Origin: CAZUXY01 sp964624235
GTDB lineage: Bacteria > Spirochaetota > UBA4802 > UBA5368
NCBI GenBank assembly: GCA_964624235.1
Contig: CAZUXY010000012.1
Coordinates: forward strand, 18,912-82,911
DNA: 64,000 nt
Direction: 5' to 3'
Shown: piece after piece, positions 8,301 through 16,721 of the stretch
Layout: every line of letters begins with the position of its first letter
How positions within the stretch are numbered: the stretch's first letter is position 1
The notes under the pieces: generated by a model
Told to the model about the DNA's origin: nothing
The model's input: the letters and a program-made list of their open reading frames with translations, nothing else
The model's database searches: none
Translations under genes and position numbers: made by a program

Positions 8301-9967
8301 GCCTGCGATGCAAGGACGGCGGCTGGAAGTGGATACTGGACCGCGGCATGGTGACAAACCGGGATGCCGGGGGCCGTCCCCTCAGGGCGGCTGGCATCCA
8401 TCAGGACATTGAAGAGAAAAAAAGAATACTGGAAGAGTTGAGGATATCCAAGGAGACCTATCAATTGCTGGTGGACAACGCAAAAGACGTGATCTTCATC
8501 ATTCAGGACGGCATAATCAAATACTCCAACCCGAGGATATTTGACATCCTTGGATACACCAAAGAAGAAATATGCGGTAAGTCCTTCCTTCCCTTTATCC
8601 ATCCTGACGACCATACCCTGATCATCGATCTCTACCGGAAGAATCTTTCTGGTGAGACCTTTCCCGGTTTGTATGACTTCAGGGTACTCGTTCCTGGCGC
8701 CGAGATCAGGTGGGTAAGTATTAACGGCGCCCGCATCACCTGGGAGAACCGGGACGCCATGCTGTATTTCCTGAGGGACATCACCGAACGGAAAAAAATC
8801 GAGGAGGAGATCAGGCATCTGAGGAACCTGTTTAAAAACGTAATCGACTCGATGCCCTCGGTAATCATCAGCGTGGATACGGAGGGCACGGTCACCGAGT
8901 GGAACAGGGGCGCCGAAATCAAGACCGGCATATCCCACGACAACGCCCGGGGAAGGCTCTTTGCCGAGCTCATCCCGAGATTCGCCGGCGAACTGGAACG
9001 TGTACGTACGGCCATCCACATGAAAAGAGTGCAGATGATCCCCAAGAAACCCTTCAGCGCCGACGGCGAGACACGCTTCGAGGACATTACGGTTTACCCT
9101 CTCATAGCCGACGGTGTGGAGGGGGCCGTCATCAGGATCGACGATGTTACAGAGCGCGTACGGATAGAGGAAATGATGGTGCAGTCGGAGAAGATGCTCT
9201 CGGTCGGGGGTCTGGCGGCAGGCATGGCGCATGAAATAAACAACCCGCTCGCAGGGATTATGCAGAACGCCTCGGTGGTACTGCGCCGCATGACCGAAGA
9301 CCTGCCCCCCAATATCAGGGCCGCCGAAGACAGCGGCACCAGCATGGAAACGATCCGCTCCTTCATGAAGAAGCGTGATATCATCAGAATGCTCAACAGT
9401 ATACAGGAGTCGGGGATGCGCGCCGCCCAGATCGTTCAGGACATGCTCACCTTCAGCCGCAAGAGCGACTCCAGTGTTTCCAGCCACGATCTGTCAGAAC
9501 TTATGGAGAGCACGGTAAAGCTTGCGTCCAAAGATTATGACCTGAAGAAAAAATATGATTTCCGCAACATCGAAATAGTACGGGAATACGACCCTTCGAC
9601 CCCGAAGGTGCCCTGCGAAAGCGGCAAGATACAGCAGGTTTTCCTCAACATTCTTAAAAACGGCGCGGAGGCCATGAAGGAGGATATCGGGGAAAACATG
9701 AAGCCCCGTTTCATCCTCAGGATACGGCCCGACGACTCCATGGTGAGGGTGGAGATAGAAGACAACGGCCCGGGAATGACCGAGGAAATAAGAAAGCGGG
9801 TCTTCGAGCCTTTCTACACCACCAAGGGAGTGGGCATCGGCACAGGCCTGGGCCTCTCGGTGTCGTATTTCATCATCACGGAAAGCCATCAGGGAGCCCT
9901 CTCGGTGGAATCCGAACCCGGCAGAGGGGCGCGGTTCATCATTCTACTCCCGGTCAAAAGGAGATAA
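5390..9967 (+). CDS. 7TM histidine kinase with eight tandem PAS domains
   Basis: A very large 1525-residue sensor kinase. The first ~232 residues are a multi-helix membrane region (about seven TM helices, histidine-kinase N-terminal 7TM type). Eight PAS repeats follow, starting near residues 243, 370, 500, 642, 769, 893, 1023 and 1146, each ending in a D-V/I-T-type linker. The HisKA phosphoacceptor is H1281 (GMAHEINNP). The HATPase has DNGPGM, FEPFYTTK and GTGLGLS. There is no C-terminal receiver; the next gene, five bases away, is a free receiver and a likely phosphoryl acceptor. Which PAS domains bind cofactors cannot be told. Its place directly after the heme genes suggests redox or gas signalling. 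Confidence 0.92.
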   Translation: MNPISIPPLIIAGISLYVGISYLGVYSTLREHRYYLTFGISAVLVCVYSLVSAGLYSADGLTGGMVWQRLRMVTIIFLGIALFWFMIDMVRYPGRKLPVALSAVMAAGGLLMLVERWELSLRPDIPAVKSFVLPWVGNVTYYEAGRGVLGNVLSVMAVVLFAFIIQISVQAYRKGNKSGARPFFIAVGIMFFGLSNDIAVHSELYRGPYLLEYFFLGLLFVMTVPLVRIFTGAAETRAALEKSEEFFRGFFDLGLIGMAVTSREKNWIEVNRRFASMLGYTQEELKMIPWSRITHPDELESDLEVYDSIIRGEIARYDSDKRFVRKDGSTVLTHVWLRGFRGSGGVVEYVMMHILDVTDEKRAREETETFRELLNTIMKSSPIPIYAKDRDGRFLFVNPAYTRIFGLAPEQLIAKTGEECWPEGDAALYREKDLELLRTDDIQSFEHRVRTSSGKHIDMVFTRACFHDVNGGIAGIVGTIADVTDIKRIQEALRENERALSDIIQGFPTAAFVINTNHKVIHWNRALELLSGIPAGDIIGTGAHWKAFYSHERPCMADLIVDDNAAAVATWYAGKVSDPGKPDGALEAVDFFPDLGDTGKWLRFSATAIRNHEGKLSGAIETLEDITARVIAERELSRSERRFSDLVRNLPVGVFRTTYEHPGRFLMINDAIVRLYGYDSIEDFMSINVADVYYYADERREFTKKIVSRGMAVNEHIRFRKKDGSQLWGSITVQAVRNEKGEILYFDGVVEDITELVQAQDNIRESEEKYRTLIQNIGDAVFSTNRDGVLDFISPSIETIIGIKVENVVGRHFSVFTHPDDSEKVRTSFVKPGNGTHSSIEYRLTKGDGGYRWVSSSSIMLYKDGRFAGIMGVINDIHPRKEAEERLRESEERLSLALRGADLGTWDWDTVTGKVIFNERYASALGYRLDELAPDLSTWEKLLHPDDVAQVLRILIDHMEGRIPFYEAEYRLRCKDGGWKWILDRGMVTNRDAGGRPLRAAGIHQDIEEKKRILEELRISKETYQLLVDNAKDVIFIIQDGIIKYSNPRIFDILGYTKEEICGKSFLPFIHPDDHTLIIDLYRKNLSGETFPGLYDFRVLVPGAEIRWVSINGARITWENRDAMLYFLRDITERKKIEEEIRHLRNLFKNVIDSMPSVIISVDTEGTVTEWNRGAEIKTGISHDNARGRLFAELIPRFAGELERVRTAIHMKRVQMIPKKPFSADGETRFEDITVYPLIADGVEGAVIRIDDVTERVRIEEMMVQSEKMLSVGGLAAGMAHEINNPLAGIMQNASVVLRRMTEDLPPNIRAAEDSGTSMETIRSFMKKRDIIRMLNSIQESGMRAAQIVQDMLTFSRKSDSSVSSHDLSELMESTVKLASKDYDLKKKYDFRNIEIVREYDPSTPKVPCESGKIQQVFLNILKNGAEAMKEDIGENMKPRFILRIRPDDSMVRVEIEDNGPGMTEEIRKRVFEPFYTTKGVGIGTGLGLSVSYFIITESHQGALSVESEPGRGARFIILLPVKRR

Positions 9968-9972
9968 CGTCA

Positions 9973-10353
9973 ATGGAACGGATAATCAAGGTCTGCATAC
10001 TGGAAGATGAAGAGGTAATACGGGAGAGCCTGGCGGCGTATCTCGACGACCTCGGTCTCACGGTTTGCACGTCGGAGACCGCCGAAGACGCGCTTGAGGT
10101 CATTCGTCTCCAGGAGATCGACATCGCGGTGGTGGACCTGAGGCTCCCGGGAACTGGCGGCGATGTTTTCATAGAAAAGGCCCACGAACTGAAGCAAAAC
10201 ATGAAGTTCATAATCTATACGGGATCGCCTCCGGACGAGATCCCCGAATATATAATGAACATGCCCTGCGTATCTTCGAATATATTCTACAAACCGGTGT
10301 ACGAACTCAGGTACATCTATGAAGAGATAATCAGGATCGCACCGACCGGGTAA
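9973..10353 (+). CDS. stand-alone response regulator receiver
   Basis: A 126-residue CheY-like receiver without an output domain. The acidic pocket (E11-D12-E13), phosphoacceptor D55 (VVDLRLPG), the conserved threonine in YTGS, and K107 (YKPV) are present. It starts five bases after the eight-PAS kinase and ends four bases before the hybrid kinase, so it probably shuttles phosphate between them or from the first kinase to an unlinked target. Cytoplasmic. Confidence 0.92.
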   Translation: MERIIKVCILEDEEVIRESLAAYLDDLGLTVCTSETAEDALEVIRLQEIDIAVVDLRLPGTGGDVFIEKAHELKQNMKFIIYTGSPPDEIPEYIMNMPCVSSNIFYKPVYELRYIYEEIIRIAPTG

Positions 10354-10357
10354 TCCG

Positions 10358-12874
10358 ATGGCTAACGTATCGCCGCGTTATAAAATACTTACCATAGAAG
10401 ACGACGATTCCGTACGCATGAGCATCGCGGCGTACCTGGAGGACAGCGGCTACGAGGTACTGGAAGCGGCGGACGGCGACCGCGGCCTCGATATGTTTCA
10501 CCGCGGGAAACCAGACCTGGTGCTGGCCGACATACGCATGCCGGGCATCGACGGGCTGGATATATTATCACGCATTACCGCCGAAAGTCCCGAGACACCG
10601 GTGATCATCGTGTCCGGTGCGGGTCTGGTCAGCCACGCGGTTGAAGCGCTGCGCAGGGGCGCCTGGGATTATATTCTGAAACCGGTTTCAGACATGTCGA
10701 CCCTCGGTCACGCCGTCGACAAAGCGCTGGAACGCGCCCGTCTGAAAAAGGAAAACCGTGAGTATCGCGAACAACTGGAAGAACTGGTGGCCCGGAGGAC
10801 CAGGGAACTGGAAGAGAGCAATGAAAAGCTGAAAAGCCTGAACCTGCGTCTGCACGACATCGTCCGCATTACCCGCAGACTTTCGGGCATCAACAGGCTG
10901 GAATCCTTCGCCCAGGAACTGCTGAGTGATTTCAGTACCGGGGTCAATGCGGACGGCGGCAGCTTCTATCTGGTTGAAACCGCCGGGTTAAGGCTCGTGT
11001 ACTCGATCGATCCCGGCCATGCCGCTCCCTTCATCCCCTTCCCTCTCACCGAGGGCTCCGTCTTCAGGCGTGTCATCGGATCGGGGAAAGCGCTCCTGCT
11101 GGACAATATAGAGGAAAGCGGTGAAATTTTACCCAGCGGCTGGCCGTCGTACCGTAACGGGTCGGTACTTACACTTCCAGTCGCCGATGAACAGGGGAAC
11201 GTCGCCGGAATCATCTCGCTGCACAGCAAAGGACCCCCGCCCTTCACCGAACAGGACGTCGAGATAGGAAGTATACTGGCATATTATATTTCAGAGGCGT
11301 TAAGGGCCGTAAAGGCCTCAGAGGCGCTGATAAAAAGCGAGGAGAAATACCGTACCTTCATCGAAACCGCTTCAGAGGGTTACTGGCTTGTCGATACGGA
11401 GGGCCGCATCCTCGACGTCAACAAGTCGATATGCGACATGCTGGGATACCGCCGGGAAGAGATGACCGGAACCCTCTGTGCCGATTATTTCGACGGAGAT
11501 GAAGGAACACCGGCCGGGGGGACATTGCCGGAATCCCTCCCCGGCCAGGGACACAGGGAAACGGTAATGAGGCACAGGCTGGGGAACACCGTCCATGTGC
11601 TGGTGGGCACCACCCCCCTGAATGACGCGGGGAATATCGGGGCCGTGTCTTTTTCCCTGATAACCAACATCACCGAACTGAAAGAAGCCGAGAAGGAATG
11701 GGAAAAACTCCAGAGCCAGCTCTTCCAGTCACAGAAGATGGAGGCCATAGGAACGCTGGCCGGAGGTATCGCCCATGATTTCAACAACCTGCTCACCGTG
11801 ATCAACGGCACCGCCCAGCTGATGCAGATGAAGTCTGAAAGCGGGAACCCTTTCGAAGAGGATATAAATGAGATCCTCAGGGCCGGAGAGAAGGCGTTCC
11901 TGCTTACACGACAGCTTCTGACCTTCAGCAGAAAGCAGATCGCCACACCCGTCAGGGTGGACCTGAATTCCATTATACGAGGTTCCCGCAATATGTACAG
12001 AAGGCTCATAGGGGAAGATGTGCGGATCGACCTGTCGCTGCATCCCGACGACCTGATCATAGACGCGGACCCGGTCCAGGTGGAACAGATACTCCTTAAC
12101 CTGCTGGTCAACGCCCGGGACGCGCTCTACGAACAGAAGTCAGCGGGAAAGCCCATGCTGATCACCATAGAAACAGGAAGGACCCGGCAGGACCGGGAGC
12201 ACGACACTTCCCACACGGGACTTTCGGAAGGGGAATACGCGGTGCTGAAGGTGAGTGATACCGGCAAAGGCATGCCCGAAGAGGTGATGACTAAAATCTT
12301 CGAACCGTTTTTCACCACTAAAACCTCGGGAAAGGGCACGGGTCTGGGCCTTTCGACAGTCTACGGGATCGTCAGACAAAACGGCGGTTCCATACGTGTC
12401 GAAAGCAGCCCCGGCCATGGAAGCGCTTTTACCCTCCTCTGGCCCCTGTCGCAAAGAAAGGCGGGAACAGAGGTGTATACACCGCCGGTGTCCGTCAGAC
12501 CCGGGGGAAAGGAACGGATACTTCTGGTGGAAGACGACCAGGGAGTGGCAATATTCACCCGCAGGGTCCTCGAGTCGCGGGGCTACAGGGTCATCTGGTG
12601 CAAAAACGGGAGTGAGGCCTTTGAACTGCTGACAAGCGGGAGAGAGCATCTCGATCTTATGGTCACCGATATCGTAATGCCCGAGATGAGCGGGACCGAA
12701 CTGGTACAAAAAGCGGCCGCGACCGGCTGCCGGTTACCGGTTATGTATATTACCGGCTACGGCGATGAATACCTGGCCGGAATCGACCGGAAAAGTCTCA
12801 ATCTGATTTACAAACCGTTCACCATCGACACGCTTCTCGAAACGGTGAGAAGGGTACTGGACGGCGGCCAATGA
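10358..12874 (+). CDS. receiver-GAF-PAS-histidine kinase-receiver hybrid
   Basis: An 838-residue cytoplasmic hybrid kinase with no TM segment. Order: receiver (about 8-125, D58), coiled coil (130-165), GAF-like domain (about 180-325), PAS (about 335-455), HisKA (H473 in GGIAHDFNN), HATPase (D634 in DTGKGM, then FEPFFTTK and GTGLGLS), and C-terminal receiver (about 723-835, D771 in VTDIVMPEM). Receivers at both ends allow phosphorelay input and output. As last gene of the operon it may receive signals from the eight-PAS kinase through the free receiver. There is no DNA-binding output, so the final target must be encoded elsewhere or be cAMP signalling through the first gene. Confidence 0.92.
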   Translation: MANVSPRYKILTIEDDDSVRMSIAAYLEDSGYEVLEAADGDRGLDMFHRGKPDLVLADIRMPGIDGLDILSRITAESPETPVIIVSGAGLVSHAVEALRRGAWDYILKPVSDMSTLGHAVDKALERARLKKENREYREQLEELVARRTRELEESNEKLKSLNLRLHDIVRITRRLSGINRLESFAQELLSDFSTGVNADGGSFYLVETAGLRLVYSIDPGHAAPFIPFPLTEGSVFRRVIGSGKALLLDNIEESGEILPSGWPSYRNGSVLTLPVADEQGNVAGIISLHSKGPPPFTEQDVEIGSILAYYISEALRAVKASEALIKSEEKYRTFIETASEGYWLVDTEGRILDVNKSICDMLGYRREEMTGTLCADYFDGDEGTPAGGTLPESLPGQGHRETVMRHRLGNTVHVLVGTTPLNDAGNIGAVSFSLITNITELKEAEKEWEKLQSQLFQSQKMEAIGTLAGGIAHDFNNLLTVINGTAQLMQMKSESGNPFEEDINEILRAGEKAFLLTRQLLTFSRKQIATPVRVDLNSIIRGSRNMYRRLIGEDVRIDLSLHPDDLIIDADPVQVEQILLNLLVNARDALYEQKSAGKPMLITIETGRTRQDREHDTSHTGLSEGEYAVLKVSDTGKGMPEEVMTKIFEPFFTTKTSGKGTGLGLSTVYGIVRQNGGSIRVESSPGHGSAFTLLWPLSQRKAGTEVYTPPVSVRPGGKERILLVEDDQGVAIFTRRVLESRGYRVIWCKNGSEAFELLTSGREHLDLMVTDIVMPEMSGTELVQKAAATGCRLPVMYITGYGDEYLAGIDRKSLNLIYKPFTIDTLLETVRRVLDGGQ

Positions 12875-12967
12875 CTTCGTTGGACGGAACCGGCGCCTGC
12901 ACTCCCGTTTCCCGCACCGCACAGCGCCGCCCTGACCGGACACGGCCCGATAGCTTCCATCAGTAGA

Positions 12968-13021
12968 TCACTCGTACCTCAGCGATTCGATGGGATTCAG
13001 CTTGGCCGCCTGCACCGCCCA
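12968..13021 (-). pseudogene. C-terminal remnant of a MacB-type permease
   Basis: The minus strand reads AVQAAKLNPIESLRYE and stop, almost the same as the last residues of the intact MacB at 16940 (AVQAAKLDPIEALRYE and stop). Similarity ends abruptly one codon upstream, at about 13021, and no other part of a permease is visible. This is a truncated remnant of a second MacB-like gene. The intact copy ends at 16940, 4 kb away on the same strand. Confidence 0.7.
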
Positions 13022-13087
13022 TTCGCGGGGCGCCCGTTCTACTTGTACTATAATAGATATCGGCCCAGATCGACTCCATCTTCCCGT

Positions 13088-13766
13088 TCACTCAGGGCTC
13101 AGCAGCGTGGGTCCGTGAATCTCCAGGAGCCGGCGGTTCCCCTGGTCGAAGACCATCTGGTTGGGGTCGATCAGGAAACCCGGCAGAAAGCTGTCGATTT
13201 TCATCTCCACTACCATGATACCGGGACGATTATAGGATGACGAACGGAGCCTTCGCAGGGAAAAGGACGCGATCATCTGCCGGTACATAACGGGGATGAA
13301 AAACGGCACCTTTTCCCCGCTCCCGAGCTTCTCCCAGTTGTCCCGGGCGATATACTGCAGGGGGGGGCCACCACCAGATTGTGTCCGTATTCCCGGGCTC
13401 CTTTCTTTTCTACCCCTTCCCGCACAAGGCGGCACCCGCATTTGATCTGGTAGAATCGCAGGTCATACGGGGCGAATTCCCCTTATTTCCCGAGCACTTC
13501 CCCGACGGCCGCTAGTGTGCCGTCGGGGAGCGTCTAGACATGGCGGAGGATTTCCTCGTCACCTTTCTTTACGATTTCGTTATACAGCCTGAAGATGAAC
13601 TGCCGGGGGCTTGAGCCCTGCAGGTAAAACTCGGCGGTGAACAGCTTTTCGGCGAATCCAGCCCGTTGCATGAAAAATGAGAGTGCCGATGCCGTTACAA
13701 CGACGACGGCTGCCAGAGAGAGCAGCATACGGTGGAAATTGTGGGGTGCCGATGTTCCTTTATCAT
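13088..13766 (-). pseudogene. decayed gene for a membrane-anchored protein of unknown function
   Basis: A GGAGGGA site precedes ATG at 13766, but that frame must shift near codon 12-15 to enter a good membrane segment (MLLSLAAVVVVTASALSFF). The same frame then runs to a stop at about 13534, passes a second in-frame stop near 13484, and needs another shift at a run of G near 13360 to continue as QYIARDNWEKLG to the final stop at 13088. With two stops and two frame changes it cannot make one protein unless there are sequencing errors. The family is not recognised. It lies directly upstream of the MacB remnant on the same strand, so it could have been an accessory gene of a lost exporter. Confidence 0.6.
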
Positions 13767-13894
13767 GGTCTCCCTCCGTAAAGGAATGGTTTGCCACAAC
13801 AGGTCTGCGAATCGGTATCAGTCTCGAATGCATTATTTCATTAAATGAAATTATACAGTGAAAATCAACTCCGGGAGGTCTAAGGGGGAGTTTT

Positions 13895-13918
13895 ATGAAA
13901 AAAAGGAAAAGGGTGTAA
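13895..13918 (+). other. seven-codon mini-ORF with strong ribosome binding site
   Basis: ATG AAA AAA AGG AAA AGG GTG TAA (MKKRKRV) follows GGGGGAG with proper spacing. It lies 156 bases before the TlpA-like gene and upstream of that gene's candidate promoter. It may be a stub of a lost gene (a lysine/arginine-rich start of a signal peptide) or chance. No attenuator structure is visible. Confidence 0.25.
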
Positions 13919-14021
13919 ATGCAGATCGTTCATCTGATTCTGGATGAAAAAACTCTTCCTGCTTCAAACCAACTCCCCAAAAGGGCTGCTTGAGTGCACC
14001 ATCGCATTATGCAATAACTTC

Positions 14022-14049
14022 TTGCATTTTAAATTCATGACTGTATTAT
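14022..14049 (+). promoter_or_regulatory. promoter with overlapping inverted repeat, TlpA-like gene
   Basis: TTGCAT (14022-14027) and TATTAT (14044-14049) are 16 bases apart, and the -10 box lies 24 bases before the start codon. The -35 box is also the right arm of the inverted repeat ATGCAA-N7-TTGCAT (14009-14027), so a repressor could act here. Confidence 0.45.
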
Positions 14050-14073
14050 TGGACTTAAAAAGAGGCAGCTTTT

Positions 14074-14589
14074 ATGCATGCTACTACGCGTTTGCTGAAA
14101 TTCCTCACCATATTACCCATGCTCCTGTCGGCAACCCTGTTATCCGGTTTAAACCCGCTTCATTCCCTAAACAGAAAAGCCGAAGACTTCGTTTTCTACA
14201 GCATAGGCGGCAAAAGGGCCGTCTTCTATGAAATTCTGCAGACCCTGCCAAAAGACGGAGTTCTCCTGGTCAACTTCACATCGATCTACTGCAAGCCCTG
14301 CCGCAAAGAGATACCACAGCTCGTCAGGATCGTTGCAAACGCACCCGCACGGGCGAGGCTCGCCTGCGTGTACGCCGAGAGCGCACAACAGGTGCGGCCG
14401 CACGCAACCGAACTCGGTATACTTGACAAAACCTATGTAGACCCGTTCGGCAACGTACAGAAGCTCTACGAGGTAAAAACGATACCGGTCACCTTCATCG
14501 TGGCGAAGGACCGGACCGTCATAGGCCGCTTCGACGGATACACTGACGAACACATAAAAAACATCGAGCGAATCGTATTGACAAAATAG
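14074..14589 (+). CDS. TlpA-like periplasmic thioredoxin-fold protein
   Basis: A 171-residue exported thiol-disulfide protein. A signal peptide or anchor covers about residues 5-27. The thioredoxin fold carries the redox pair C73 and C76 (YCKPC) and the cis-proline segment TIPVTF. The CKPC centre and the overall pattern fit the TlpA/ResA group, which keeps periplasmic cysteines reduced, often for cytochrome c maturation. That would suit an organism with the CxxCH proteins of the upstream operon, but no direct link is visible. AGAGG precedes the start. It lies 45 bases before the DUF1566 protein gene and is probably cotranscribed with it. Confidence 0.85.
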   Translation: MHATTRLLKFLTILPMLLSATLLSGLNPLHSLNRKAEDFVFYSIGGKRAVFYEILQTLPKDGVLLVNFTSIYCKPCRKEIPQLVRIVANAPARARLACVYAESAQQVRPHATELGILDKTYVDPFGNVQKLYEVKTIPVTFIVAKDRTVIGRFDGYTDEHIKNIERIVLTK

Positions 14590-14634
14590 TGCCATGCGCT
14601 CGGTGCGTGGCAACCACTATCTGAGAGGGAACGT

Positions 14635-16668
14635 ATGAACCATCAACATAAACATACAGGCATGGCTGTAATGCTGATCATGGCCGTAGCGGTACTTTAT
14701 ACTGGTGACACCTACGCCCAGAAGACCGGGAGAAATGAAGTCAAAAAAAAGAAGCTCTATATCTCGACCATAAAGGCGAGCGGCGTCGACACCAGGCTGG
14801 CCGGCAGGGTAAAGGAGGGTATACGCCTAGCCATCTTCGAGGAGTTCGGCGCGCGCTACCAGGTGATCGACGACGACGCGATCAGGGTGATGTACAAGCA
14901 GGCCGAGGCCATCATGTCCAGCGGCTGCGACGACACCAGCTGCATAACGCAGATAGCTGACGGCATCAACGCCGACGAGATCGTCTACGGCGAGGTGACG
15001 CGCGATGGAGCGAAGATCGCCGTGAGCATAACGGCCCTCGAGCGCAAGGGCACCTCGCTCGGCACCAAATCGATCATCCGGATAAGTTTCCTGGAGAGCC
15101 AGGTGGACTGGATCGCCGCCGAGACGGCGAAGAAGCTCATGAACCCGGCGTATAAAATCGACCTCACGAAGGCGCCCGAGGAGCGCGCGGAGGTGAAGCT
15201 CGGCGGGATCGAGCTCACGCCGGTGAAGGGTCTGGATATAGCGGTCATCAGCTTTAAAAGCGGGGACGAGACGGTCAGCAAAATCATCGACTATTCGAAA
15301 AGCCTGGTAGCCGATGGGGACCGCTTCTATAACGAGCATAAATACGCCGAGGCGCGTACCAGGTACGGCGAGGTGGTGGAGAAAGTGAGGACGAAGCTCG
15401 GCAGGGAAAAACAGGAGAAGATGCGGGAATATTTAGACGGTATCTACAAGCGCATCGCCTCCGCCGTGCTCATGGAATACAAGCCGAAGATCGAGAAGAT
15501 CGACGCCGAGATCAAGGGCATAAAGGAGCCGGGTGAAGCGGACCTCGAAAGGGCGATGAGTAAATACAGAGCCCTGGAAGACGAAATACGGGCGATAACC
15601 TACGGAGAATCGGGTGAACAGGTTTTCACCGCCATGGCCGACCGGAAGGACGGCATAATCCTGGCCATCGTCGCGGGATACGAGAAGAACGGCGATGCCG
15701 CTTACCGCGACTACAAATTTACCGAGGCATTGAATTATTACAATCGCGGCAAGGGGAGGTCCGCCTACATCGGCAATACCACACGGAAGGCGGAGGCCGT
15801 CGAAAGGTTCGAGCGGAAGATCGATGCCGCCATGAAGACCGGCGAGGGCTACATGGTAAACCGGGTGAAATCACTGGTGGACCAGGCAGAGTTCTACAAT
15901 TTCCAGGATAAAACATCGAACGCCAGGGCGGCCATGAAGGATGCCCGAAAGCTCATCGCCGAGGACATGAAGGTGTTCGCGACCATGGAGGCGGTGGCCC
16001 CGTACAACGGCATGGCCGAGGTGATGAAGATTACGCTCCTGAACCCCGATACCCTGCCCGAGGTTTTCTCTGGAATCAAGAAAAACGCGGCAGTAAAGAA
16101 AAAGAAAGCCGACCATGCCAGGTTCCTGAAGACCGGCGTGTATAAAATCGGCGATACCGGACCGGCGGACGGCATCATATTTTACGACAAAGGCCGCTAT
16201 TCCGACGGATGGCGCTATCTTGAAGCCGCTCCCGAAGATCAGAGCTATGGCGCATCATGGGGTTGCATCGGAGGTTGGGACTTCAGTGTGGGAGTGCTTA
16301 TCGGGGCATATGCAACGGGACTGGGAAAAGGCAGGGAAAACACGATCGCGATTATCAACAGATGCACCGAGCCTGATATTGCCGCCAGACTATGCATCGA
16401 TTACCGGGGTGGTGGAAAAAGCGATTGGTATCTGCCGTCAAAAGAGGAACTTGCCCTGATGTTCAGAAATCTACACAGCGCCGGCCTCGGAGGTTTCGCT
16501 ATCGACAGCGGCCACTACAATAGTCAGGGAGGCGGCTATTGGACTTCTACGGAGTATGTTGAGAACAACCCCGCCAATAATGTTTGGTACCAGAAATTCG
16601 TTAAAGATGGGCATGGCATAAGCAACAAGTATTACAGAAAACGGGTGCGCGCAATCCGGGCGTTTTAA
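14635..16668 (+). CDS. exported CsgG/LpoB-like protein with C-terminal DUF1566 domain
   Basis: A 677-residue protein with a signal peptide (about 10-28, cleavage after TYA). Residues about 40-175 resemble CsgG/LpoB-like domains: YISTIKASG, VIDDDAIRVM, then SSGCDDTSC and a DEIVYGEVTRDG segment. The middle (about 215-500) is mostly helical, with TPR-like repeats containing alternating YAEAR and YNRG segments. The C-terminus (about 510-677) is a DUF1566 (Lcl C-terminal) domain: IGDTGPADGIIFYDKG, then SDWYLPSKEEL, GYWTSTEY and VRAIRAF. Such proteins are common in spirochaetes at the cell surface, with unknown function. GAGAGGGA precedes the ATG. Confidence 0.75.
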   Translation: MNHQHKHTGMAVMLIMAVAVLYTGDTYAQKTGRNEVKKKKLYISTIKASGVDTRLAGRVKEGIRLAIFEEFGARYQVIDDDAIRVMYKQAEAIMSSGCDDTSCITQIADGINADEIVYGEVTRDGAKIAVSITALERKGTSLGTKSIIRISFLESQVDWIAAETAKKLMNPAYKIDLTKAPEERAEVKLGGIELTPVKGLDIAVISFKSGDETVSKIIDYSKSLVADGDRFYNEHKYAEARTRYGEVVEKVRTKLGREKQEKMREYLDGIYKRIASAVLMEYKPKIEKIDAEIKGIKEPGEADLERAMSKYRALEDEIRAITYGESGEQVFTAMADRKDGIILAIVAGYEKNGDAAYRDYKFTEALNYYNRGKGRSAYIGNTTRKAEAVERFERKIDAAMKTGEGYMVNRVKSLVDQAEFYNFQDKTSNARAAMKDARKLIAEDMKVFATMEAVAPYNGMAEVMKITLLNPDTLPEVFSGIKKNAAVKKKKADHARFLKTGVYKIGDTGPADGIIFYDKGRYSDGWRYLEAAPEDQSYGASWGCIGGWDFSVGVLIGAYATGLGKGRENTIAIINRCTEPDIAARLCIDYRGGGKSDWYLPSKEELALMFRNLHSAGLGGFAIDSGHYNSQGGGYWTSTEYVENNPANNVWYQKFVKDGHGISNKYYRKRVRAIRAF

Positions 16669-16721
16669 GCAAGTGCGCCTACCGGCAAGATCATGCACCG
16701 GTTACCCCGGAGACGGACTAC

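Noticed and set aside
8198..9487. 429-residue frame on the minus strand opposite the eight-PAS kinase
   Set aside because: Antisense shadow; composition is unlike real proteins and it opposes a fully conserved kinase domain.
13500..13528. Perfect 10-bp inverted repeat CCCCGACGGC / GCCGTCGGGG
   Set aside because: It lies inside the decayed gene, and the repeat could be explained by its coding sequence; no T run, so it is not called a terminator.
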